Below, one piece after another: positions 32,058-39,631 of a stretch of DNA of 64,000 nucleotides. The notes beneath the pieces were generated by a model. It saw nothing but the letters and a program-made list of their open reading frames with translations. It made no database searches and was not told the origin of the DNA. The DNA is taken from positions 1,302,001 through 1,366,000 of the forward strand of contig NZ_CAKKNB010000001.1 of assembly GCF_918741295.1 (NCBI RefSeq), in the 5' to 3' direction. A program made the position numbers and the translations under genes. The stretch is from Aquabacterium sp. CECT 9606. Lineage in GTDB: Bacteria; Pseudomonadota; Gammaproteobacteria; Burkholderiales; Burkholderiaceae_C. Position 1 is the stretch's first letter; each line of letters starts with the position of its first letter.

Positions 32058-32129
32058 CGGAGCAATTGGTGGAGCGTGTCGGGCGGGTCAACTGCCGATG
32101 GCGTGACAGAAAAAGTTTTTGCGTGGGCC

Positions 32130-32155
32130 GGAATAGACCGCCTGCCGGCGCCGTC
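32130..32155 (+). promoter_or_regulatory. ECF-type promoter GGAATAGACC-N12-CGTC
   Basis: Spacing identical to the other module sites; upstream of the 32238 gene. Confidence 0.6.
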
Positions 32156-32237
32156 TGCCCTTGTGTCGGGACCTCATGGACCCTTCATCCACCACCGACC
32201 ACCCTCACTTCACATCAAGCCTTCAACGGAGCCCTCC

Positions 32238-32669
32238 ATGTTCAAGACATTCACCTTCGCCGCTACCGCCCTGACCCTTGCCGCCGGCAGCGCCTTCGCC
32301 GCCCCTTCCGACGACGCCCGCACGCACTTCCAGGCCATCGCTTCGGGCGACACGCAGATCGTGATGCGCGGCTACGCCGACCAGGCCCAGCTGAACTGGG
32401 TCGGCGGCCCGCTGGACGGCACCTACGCCACCACCGACGCCATCCGCGGCACCTGGGAAAAGTTCGGCAAGGCCGTCGGCCCGCTGAAACTCACCATCGG
32501 CTCAATCGAAGAGTCGGCCAACCCCAAGGGCGCCACCGTCTCGGCCAACGTCGTCTTCGAAGGCAAGATGCCCATCAAGGTGCGTTACGTGCTGACCTAC
32601 CGCGAAGGCAAGATCGTCAGCGAAACCTGGCAGATCGACCCCAAGCTGGCAGTGGCTGCGGCTTACTGA
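32238..32669 (+). CDS. Secreted NTF2/SnoaL-like protein
   Basis: Signal peptide; DDARTHFQAIASGDTQIVMRGYADQAQLNWVGGPLDGTY. Confidence 0.75.
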   Translation: MFKTFTFAATALTLAAGSAFAAPSDDARTHFQAIASGDTQIVMRGYADQAQLNWVGGPLDGTYATTDAIRGTWEKFGKAVGPLKLTIGSIEESANPKGATVSANVVFEGKMPIKVRYVLTYREGKIVSETWQIDPKLAVAAAY

Positions 32670-32711
32670 GCCACCCGCTCAGCCCATCAGCACTCTACCC
32701 AGGACGCCCCC

Positions 32712-33101
32712 ATGAAACATCTCCCCACCTTGGCCGCGATGCTCATCGCCACGGCTTCCTTCGCGGCGCCGCCGACGAGCGCCATGGCGGCCGACGTGCC
32801 GGCCAAGCTCGCCAACGGCGTGCTCGTCGACGCCAAGGGCATGACGCTCTACACCTTCGATAAGGACATGGCCAGCAGTGGCAAGAGCGCCTGCAACGGC
32901 CCCTGCGCGACGCTGTGGCCGCCCGCGATGGCCGCCGCCAGCGACCAGCCCGCCGGTTCGTACACGATCGTCGTTCGCGACGACGGCTCGCGCCAGTGGG
33001 CCTACAAGGGCAAGCCGGTCTACACCTACCAGGCCGACCAGAAGCCCGGCGACCGCGCTGGCGACAACTTCAAAGACGTCTGGCACATAATCAAGGAATG
33101 A
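32712..33101 (+). CDS. COG4315-type secreted protein
   Basis: LVDAKGMTLYTFDKDMASSGKSACNGPCATLWPP. Confidence 0.82.
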   Translation: MKHLPTLAAMLIATASFAAPPTSAMAADVPAKLANGVLVDAKGMTLYTFDKDMASSGKSACNGPCATLWPPAMAAASDQPAGSYTIVVRDDGSRQWAYKGKPVYTYQADQKPGDRAGDNFKDVWHIIKE

Positions 33102-33147
33102 CCTCTGTCGACGATCCACACCCAGCCCCGCACGCCGCGAGCCGCCG

Positions 33148-33651
33148 ATGCAAGACGACTCCAACCTGCTGAGCTGGGTGCCGCGCCTGCGCCGCTATTC
33201 CCGGGCGCTGGTGAACAACCATGAAGATGCCGACGACCTGGTGCAGGACACGCTGGAGCGGGCCTGGGCCAAGTCGGGCCTGTGGGGCGGCGTGGCCGAT
33301 ATGCGCGCCTGGCTCTTCAGCATCATGCACAACCTGCACGCCGATGGCGTGCGCCGGCCCAGGCTGCACACCGTGACCATGGACGACGACACCCCCGAGG
33401 TGCCGGTGGCGCCGACGCAAGGTGACAGGCTGGCGGTGCTGGACCTGCAGGCCGCGCTGGACCTGCTGCCCGTCGAGCAGAAGGAAGTGCTGCTGCTGGT
33501 GGCGCTGGAAGACATGGCCTACGCCGACGTGGCGCAGGCCCTGGGCATTCCTATCGGCACGGTGATGTCGCGCTTGTCGCGCGGCCGCGAGCGTCTGCGC
33601 GGCCTGATGGAAGGCCGTGCCGAGCCCGTGCGGCTGAAGGTCGTCAAATGA
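33148..33651 (+). CDS. ECF sigma factor (first of two)
   Basis: YSRALVNNHEDADDLVQDTLERAW; ALEDMAYADVAQALGIPIGTVMSRLSRGRERLR. Confidence 0.92.
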   Translation: MQDDSNLLSWVPRLRRYSRALVNNHEDADDLVQDTLERAWAKSGLWGGVADMRAWLFSIMHNLHADGVRRPRLHTVTMDDDTPEVPVAPTQGDRLAVLDLQAALDLLPVEQKEVLLLVALEDMAYADVAQALGIPIGTVMSRLSRGRERLRGLMEGRAEPVRLKVVK

Positions 33652-33670
33652 CAGCACAACGAAGCACCCC

Positions 33671-34597
33671 ATGAGCACCGATCGCCCCCCACCGCCCACC
33701 CCCCCGGTCACCGAGGCCGACCTGCATGCGTTCGTCGATGGCCACCTGCCCGCAGAGCGCCAGACCGCGATCGCTGCTTTCCTGGCCGCGCGTCCCGACG
33801 ACGCGCAGCGCGTCGAGACCTACCGCGCGCAGAAGCGAGAACTGCACGCCTTGTTCGACCCGGTGCTGGACGAGCAGCCGCCGCAGCGCCTGCTCAAGTC
33901 GGCGGGCCCACGCACCGTGTCGCCGACGCCCTGGTACCTGCAGCGCCTGGCTGCCGGGCTCGCCATCGCCGTGATCAGCGGCGCCACGGGCTGGGGGCTG
34001 CGCGGCGCCGGGGCTGGCGCCCGCGCGGGTGTTGGCGGTGACGATGCGGCCCGCATGGCGGCCGTGAAACCGGCCCCGGGTGGGTTGACCTTGGTGTCTG
34101 CCAGCGGCTTCGCGCAGCGCGCCGCCGTGGCGCATGCGGTCTACAGCCCCGATGTGCGCCGGCCCGTGGAAGTGGACGCCGCGCACGAAGACCAGCTCGT
34201 GGCCTGGCTGTCCAAGCGCATGGGCGCGCCGATGAAACCGCCGCACCTGCAGGCGCAGGGCTACACGCTGGAAGGCGGGCGCCTGCTGCCAGGTGGCCAG
34301 GGGCCGGTGGCTCAGTTCATGTACCGCAACGAGCAGGGCAGCAAGCTGACGCTGTACGTGTCCAATGACGTCGCTGACGTGGGCAGCGCCGCGGGCTCGG
34401 GCGGGGCCGCGAAACCGGATGCGAAACCGGGTGCGAAGAACGCTGACACCGCCTTCCGCTTCGCGCAGGAAGGCGCCGTCAACGTGTTCTATTGGGTCGA
34501 CGGACCCTTCGGCTACGCCTTGTCGTCAGACGTCGACCGCAGCGTGCTGGCGCGGGTGTCGACCGAGGTCTACCAACAGCTGGGCACCCCGCGCTAA
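33671..34597 (+). CDS. Putative anti-sigma factor
   Basis: N-terminal VTEADLHAFVDGHLPAERQTAIAAFLAARPD; one TM; downstream of a sigma gene. Confidence 0.78.
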   Translation: MSTDRPPPPTPPVTEADLHAFVDGHLPAERQTAIAAFLAARPDDAQRVETYRAQKRELHALFDPVLDEQPPQRLLKSAGPRTVSPTPWYLQRLAAGLAIAVISGATGWGLRGAGAGARAGVGGDDAARMAAVKPAPGGLTLVSASGFAQRAAVAHAVYSPDVRRPVEVDAAHEDQLVAWLSKRMGAPMKPPHLQAQGYTLEGGRLLPGGQGPVAQFMYRNEQGSKLTLYVSNDVADVGSAAGSGGAAKPDAKPGAKNADTAFRFAQEGAVNVFYWVDGPFGYALSSDVDRSVLARVSTEVYQQLGTPR

Positions 34598-34640
34598 AGG
34601 CAACAGCAAGTCCCGCGGCGCAGGTGGTTTGCACCGCCAT

Positions 34641-34666
34641 GGAATGAAACGCCCTGCAGTGCGCTC
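34641..34666 (+). promoter_or_regulatory. ECF-type promoter GGAATGAAAC-N12-GCTC(TTG)
   Basis: Shares ATGGAATGAAMCGC...CGCTCTTG with the 36548 site. Confidence 0.6.
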
Positions 34667-34767
34667 TTGGCTGCGAGCGCCTGACGCACCGCCGCCGCCC
34701 GTCGTTGGGTGCGAGGTCACGCGTCACACACTGCCGTCCACCTTTGCACTGAACACAGAAAGCACCC

Positions 34768-36153
34768 ATAAGCACACAACGTCGCGACATCCTCAAATAC
34801 TCGCTGGCCGCCGCAGCCGCCAGCGCGCTGCCCGCAGCGCAAGCCCAGGCGCCGTCCAGCGCCGCCGCCGCCACCGGCATCGACCCGCGCGACCGCGTCT
34901 TCATCACCAACGAAGACTCCAACACGCTGGTCGTGATCGACCCCAGGACCAACACCGTCGAGAGCACCATCAACCTGACCAGCTTCGACGAAGACCCGCG
35001 GCCGCCCTTCCGCTATGTCACCGCCGGCGTGGCGCCGACGCACGCGGCGATGATCCACAAGCCGCTGTACCACGGCTGCATCGACGCCCACGGCGCGGTG
35101 CCGTCGCCCGACGGCCGGCTGCTGGCCACCAGCGGGCGCGGCTCGAGCAACATCTACCTCGTCGACGCCGAGCAGCGCCGCGTCATCGGCAACACGCCCA
35201 ACCCGGCCGCTGGCATGACGACCAACCCCGAACGCCTGAGCAGCGGGCTGCTGCTGGGCCGCGAACCGCACGAGCCCACCTTCACGCGCAACGGCAAGGA
35301 GCTTTGGGTGACGCTGCGCGGGGAAGACCGCATCGCCATCGTCAACGTCGAACTCGCCCTGCGTCAGTTGAAGGGCACCGACAACACAGGTTCGACGGCC
35401 ATCCGCCAGTTCCTGCCGACGATCAACGGCCCGGCCCAGGTATGGTTCAACCGCGAAGGCACGCTGGCCTTCGTGGCCAGCCAGAAGGTGTCGCAGGTCG
35501 ACGTGTTCCGTGTCAACCCGGGCGCCGATGGCCACAGCCAGCCGCAGCGCGTGACGACACTGGACATCAGTGCGCAGGACAAGCCCGGCTTCACGCCCTT
35601 CATGAAGACCACGCCCGACGGCGCCGAGGTGTGGTTCTCGCACAAGCTGGCCGATGCGCTGTCTTCTCGCTCGACGCGGGGCGGTTTCGACCTCATTGAC
35701 AGCGTGCCGCTGGGCATGGGCGCGCGGCCCAACCACGTCGAGTTCGTCAGCAACGCGCGCGGCAGCGTGGTCTATGCCAGCCTGGCGCGCATCGACGACG
35801 GGGGCCCCGGCGGCGTCGCCTCCAGCCCCATCGCCATCATCGACCGCAGCGCAGCCAGCGGCCAGCGCAAGGTGGTCGGCACCTTCTTCAGCCACGGCCG
35901 CGAATCGCACGGGCTGTGGACCAACCCCGAGAACACGCTGCTCTACGTGGCGCACGAGCAGGACGAACTGCCCGGCACGCCCAACGCCGGCCAGACGGTG
36001 TGCAGCGCCTTCGACGTCAGCGACCCGCTGAAGCCGGTCTTCATCGCGCAGATTCCGCTGGGCAACCTGACCCTGCCTTCCGGAGCGCTGCGCAACAAGA
36101 AGAGCATCAACCTGGTCTACGTGCGCGTGGGTGCCAAGGGGCAGACTGCATGA
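34768..36153 (+). CDS. Tat-exported beta-propeller protein; apparent start codon ATA
   Basis: In-frame (I/M)STQRRDILKYSLAAAAASALPAAQAQA then VFITNEDSNTLVVID. The track's 34933 ATG would remove the signal and first blade. Confidence 0.65.
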   Translation: MSTQRRDILKYSLAAAAASALPAAQAQAPSSAAAATGIDPRDRVFITNEDSNTLVVIDPRTNTVESTINLTSFDEDPRPPFRYVTAGVAPTHAAMIHKPLYHGCIDAHGAVPSPDGRLLATSGRGSSNIYLVDAEQRRVIGNTPNPAAGMTTNPERLSSGLLLGREPHEPTFTRNGKELWVTLRGEDRIAIVNVELALRQLKGTDNTGSTAIRQFLPTINGPAQVWFNREGTLAFVASQKVSQVDVFRVNPGADGHSQPQRVTTLDISAQDKPGFTPFMKTTPDGAEVWFSHKLADALSSRSTRGGFDLIDSVPLGMGARPNHVEFVSNARGSVVYASLARIDDGGPGGVASSPIAIIDRSAASGQRKVVGTFFSHGRESHGLWTNPENTLLYVAHEQDELPGTPNAGQTVCSAFDVSDPLKPVFIAQIPLGNLTLPSGALRNKKSINLVYVRVGAKGQTA

Positions 36154-36512
36154 AGGGCATGAAGGGCATGAGGGGCGGACACGCCCAACATGGAGTCAGT
36201 GCCTTCGAGCGCGAGATGGACGCTTCGATGGCCCGCATGATGCAAGACATGCACGGCCCGGGCTTCGTGGGCCAGGCCGACATCGACTTCCTGGCGATGA
36301 TGATTCCGCACCACGCCGGCGCCGTCGACATGGCGCGGCTGGTGCTGCAGCACGGCCGCGACCCGGCCACGCGGCAACTGGCGGAGGAGATCATCGCCGG
36401 CCAGACCATCGAGATCGAGAGCATGACGCGGCGGCTGGCGGCCTTGCAGCAGCGCTCTAGCGCGGGTTCGGCAGCCGAATTTCCATCGCTGGGTGGCACG
36501 CGCGGGCCGTGA
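36150..36512 (+). CDS. DUF305-family protein
   Basis: DIDFLAMMIPHHAGAVDMARLVLQHGRDPATRQLAEEIIAGQTIEIESM; ATGA overlap with the previous gene. Confidence 0.88.
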   Translation: MKGMKGMRGGHAQHGVSAFEREMDASMARMMQDMHGPGFVGQADIDFLAMMIPHHAGAVDMARLVLQHGRDPATRQLAEEIIAGQTIEIESMTRRLAALQQRSSAGSAAEFPSLGGTRGP

Positions 36513-36547
36513 TGCCCAGCCTGAGGGTAAGCACTGACGATGGCGAT

Positions 36548-36573
36548 GGAATGAACCGCAGCGCTGTCCGCTC
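36548..36573 (+). promoter_or_regulatory. ECF-type promoter GGAATGAACC-N12-GCTC(TTG)
   Basis: Ends about 9 nt before the likely ATG of the second sigma gene. Confidence 0.6.
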
Positions 36574-36582
36574 TTGATCACC

Positions 36583-37116
36583 ATGCTGTTCCAGTCTGCC
36601 GAGTCCCGCTACAACCAATGGGTGCGGGACCATTACCGCTTCCTGCTGCGCAGCGCCTGGGCGCTGACGGGCTCGCGTGACATCGCCGAAGACGTGGTGC
36701 AGGACTGTTTTGCCAACGCCTGGAAGCACCGCGAGCAGTTGCGCGATGCGGCCTTGGCGCGGGCCTGGCTGTTCCAGATCATGCGGCGCGCCGCCTTCCG
36801 CCAGGCCGCGCCGGGCATGCAGTCGCTGGACGACGACGAGCAGCCCGAGCAGGCCGCCCCCGACGCCGGGCTGGACGACAAGCTGGACGTGGTCAAGGCG
36901 CTCGCGCGGCTGGCGCCCATCCACCGCGAGGTGCTGGTGCTGTTCTATTTCGACGACATGCCCACCGCGCAGATGGCCGAGGCGCTGGAGATTGCGCCCG
37001 GCACCGTGCTGTCGCGCCTGGCTCGCGCGCGCGACGCGCTGAAGCAGGTGATGGGCGTGCCAGTGCGGGCACCCGGCGGCGCCCAGGTCACGCCCTTGCG
37101 GAAGACCCCGTCATGA
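36583..37116 (+). CDS. ECF sigma factor (second)
   Basis: ALTGSRDIAEDVVQDCFANAWKHR; YFDDMPTAQMAEALEIAPGTVLSRLARARDALK; ATG at 36583 preferred to TTG at 36574. Confidence 0.9.
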   Translation: MLFQSAESRYNQWVRDHYRFLLRSAWALTGSRDIAEDVVQDCFANAWKHREQLRDAALARAWLFQIMRRAAFRQAAPGMQSLDDDEQPEQAAPDAGLDDKLDVVKALARLAPIHREVLVLFYFDDMPTAQMAEALEIAPGTVLSRLARARDALKQVMGVPVRAPGGAQVTPLRKTPS

Positions 37117-37745
37117 AGCGCGAACTCCGGCCGCCCGAGTTGCCCGACAGCGCGTTCGACTTGCGCACGCGCGCCGAACTGGCGCTGGCCTTCGAGCCCA
37201 TCGACGCCCCGCCGCACTTGTACCGCAAGGCGCAGCCGCTAATGGCGCGGCGCAGCTTCCAGCGCGCCGTGCTGGGCCTGCTGCTGGCAGGCAGCGGCAC
37301 CGGCGCCGTGCTGGCCATGCGCCCGCCAGAACTCGTGCGCGGCGCCATCGAACACGAATACTTCGAGCGCACGCTGCGCGGCACCTTCATGGCCAGCGCG
37401 CCCTTGCTGCAGCACCTGGGGCTGGCCGGCCAACAGGTTGTGCCCGGCTTCCCGCAGCTGATGCGGCCTTGCGACATCGACGGCCACCTCGTCTACCACC
37501 TCACCACCTTCTTCGAGAAGGGCGGCATGGTCACCGTGTTCGCCTTCGACAAGGCGGTGGCGCTGACGGAGGGCAGCGGCTGGTGGGGCAACGTGCACTG
37601 GAAAGTCATCACCTCGCGCGACGGCAAGCCGCTGGTGCTGGTGGCGCAGAAGAAGCAGGCCCTGGCCGTGGCGCAAAGCCAGTTCGGTCCAGCCACCGAC
37701 ATGTCCCCACCGAATTCCACACCGACCCCCAAGGAGACCCGATGA
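37113..37745 (+). CDS. Single-TM protein, candidate anti-sigma partner
   Basis: Overlaps the sigma gene stop; N-terminal soluble part then TM AVLGLLLAGSGTGAVLAM. Confidence 0.6.
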   Translation: MKRELRPPELPDSAFDLRTRAELALAFEPIDAPPHLYRKAQPLMARRSFQRAVLGLLLAGSGTGAVLAMRPPELVRGAIEHEYFERTLRGTFMASAPLLQHLGLAGQQVVPGFPQLMRPCDIDGHLVYHLTTFFEKGGMVTVFAFDKAVALTEGSGWWGNVHWKVITSRDGKPLVLVAQKKQALAVAQSQFGPATDMSPPNSTPTPKETR

Positions 37746-38968
37746 ACAAGACCTTGAACTCGCTGCCGCGGCGCCAGATGCTGGCCGGCAGCGCCAGCGC
37801 CCTGGCCGCGGCCGGCCTGGCCACTTTCACGCGCGGTGCCGCCGCGGCTGGCGAAACCCCAGTGGCCAGCGCCACGCCCAAGCCGCTGCCCGCCTACGTG
37901 AACTGGAAAGACCCGGCCAGCGTCATCGTGCACAGCAGCACCACCATCGAGACCAAGCGCGCGGCCTTCGGCAGTGGCGTCATCACGCCGGCCGAGCAGC
38001 TCTACATCCGCAACAACCTGCCGGCGCCCGACGCCTCCATCGTGGCCGACCGCGACGCGTGGGAAGTGGCCATCGAAGGCGTGAAGGCCCCGCGCAAGCT
38101 GACGCTGCGCGAGCTGAAGACGATGGGCGTGGAGACCACCGCGATGGTGCTGCAGTGCTCGGGCAATGGTCGCGGCTACTTCCCCAGCAAGCCCAGTGGC
38201 ACACCCTGGCAGGTGGGCGCGGCGGGTTGCGTGATGTGGACCGGCGTTCCGGTGCGCGTGGTGGCCGAAGCGCTGGGCGGCGTCGTGCCGGGCGCCGGTT
38301 ACCTGACCGGCACCGGCGGCGAGAAGCTGCCCGAAGGCCTGGACCCGCTGAGCATCATCGTCGAGCGCTCGGTGCCGGCCGCCGCGATGGCTGACGCGCT
38401 GCTGGCCTGGGAGATGAACGGCGTGCCGATCTCGCTGGCCCACGGCGGCCCGCTGCGCCTGATCGTGCCCGGCTACACCGGCGTGAACAACATCAAGTAC
38501 ATCAAGCGCTTGGCCTTCACGGCCAAGGAGACGGACGCGAAGATCATGTCGCACGGGTACCGCATCTCGCCGCCGGGCGGCAAAGGCGACCCGAGCCAGC
38601 CGTCGGTGCAAGAGATGACGGTCAAGTCGTGGATCAACTCGCCCGCGCCCGACGCAGCTGGCGTGAGGGCCGGCCTGGTGCAAGTGCAGGGCGTGGCCTT
38701 CGGCGGGATGAACGGCATCAAGCGCGTCGAGGTGTCGCTGGACGGCGGCAAGACCTGGAGCGACGCGCGGCTCACCGGGCCCGACCTCGGCCGCTATGCC
38801 TGGCGCCAGTTCGTGCTGCCGGCCAGGCTGCCGGCCGGCAGCCACACGCTGGCCAGCCGCGCCACCGACACGGCAGGCAACGTGCAACCCGAGCAGCGCA
38901 TGGAAAACGCCGGCGGCTACAACAACACGAGCTGGGCCGACCACGCCGTGAAAGTGACGGTGGCCTGA
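37742..38968 (+). CDS. sorA: Sulfite dehydrogenase, Mo-cofactor subunit (SorA-like)
   Basis: Tat signal PRRQMLAGS; MVLQCSGNGRGYF, GYTGVNNIKYIKRL, VSLDGGKTWSDARL, WADHAVKVTVA. Confidence 0.88.
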   Translation: MNKTLNSLPRRQMLAGSASALAAAGLATFTRGAAAAGETPVASATPKPLPAYVNWKDPASVIVHSSTTIETKRAAFGSGVITPAEQLYIRNNLPAPDASIVADRDAWEVAIEGVKAPRKLTLRELKTMGVETTAMVLQCSGNGRGYFPSKPSGTPWQVGAAGCVMWTGVPVRVVAEALGGVVPGAGYLTGTGGEKLPEGLDPLSIIVERSVPAAAMADALLAWEMNGVPISLAHGGPLRLIVPGYTGVNNIKYIKRLAFTAKETDAKIMSHGYRISPPGGKGDPSQPSVQEMTVKSWINSPAPDAAGVRAGLVQVQGVAFGGMNGIKRVEVSLDGGKTWSDARLTGPDLGRYAWRQFVLPARLPAGSHTLASRATDTAGNVQPEQRMENAGGYNNTSWADHAVKVTVA

Positions 38969-38970
38969 TC

Positions 38971-39339
38971 ATGCGCAGCACCATCCAGCAGCGCTTCATG
39001 TTGCATGCAATGAGGGTCGCGTCGGTGCTCGTCGCCGGCCTGGCGCTGCCCGTTCTACCCGCGCTGGCGGCCGACGACAGCGCGCAACTCGCGCTAGGGA
39101 AGAAGCTGTTCCTGCAAGGCGTCGTCCCGTCGTGCGCCGTTTGCCACACCTTGCAGGCCGCGGGCGCCGAGGGCGCCGTCGGCCCGGTGCTGGACGAGTT
39201 GAAGCCCGACGCTGCGCGCGTGGCGAAGGCGCTGCGCAACGGGCTGGGCCAGATGCCCTCGTACAAGGACAAGCTCACCGAAGCAGAGATTGCGGCGCTG
39301 GCGCTCTACGTGTCGAAGGCCAGCGGGGGTGCCAAGTGA
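38971..39339 (+). CDS. sorB: Cytochrome c subunit (SorB-like)
   Basis: Signal peptide; CAVCHT; GLGQMPSYKDKLTEAEIAALALYV. Confidence 0.88.
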   Translation: MRSTIQQRFMLHAMRVASVLVAGLALPVLPALAADDSAQLALGKKLFLQGVVPSCAVCHTLQAAGAEGAVGPVLDELKPDAARVAKALRNGLGQMPSYKDKLTEAEIAALALYVSKASGGAK

Positions 39340-39510
39340 AACTTCAGGTGGGTGGAATCTGTGGTGCATCCCCACCGATAAAGGCTCGTCCGCGCGGGCC
39401 GCAAGACGCTGACTGGCACCGAAACGCAGGGCATCTTCATCGGTCGCCGCCGTCGGCAGCGACTGCTTCTCAACTCCTCGACAGACTGGATTGGGTCGGA
39501 AGCGGTCATT

Positions 39511-39533
39511 CGGTCATTCAACTTGAATGACCG
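39511..39533. repeat. Perfect 23-bp palindrome CGGTCATTCAA-C-TTGAATGACCG at the module's right boundary
   Basis: 11-bp arms around a single C, preceded by a partial direct copy GCGGTCATT. Confidence 0.75.
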
Positions 39534-39631
39534 CAACCGCTGCAGTGCTGGCATTCACCGTACTGACAGGCAGACGTTGACAACGTGACATCGCGTCGGA
39601 AACTGGTTTCAGCAAACCGCTGGAGCCAACC

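Noticed and set aside
34717-38944. Minus-strand ORFs (412 and 483 aa) opposite propeller 2 and sorA
   Set aside because: Shadow ORFs; the plus strand encodes recognisable domains.
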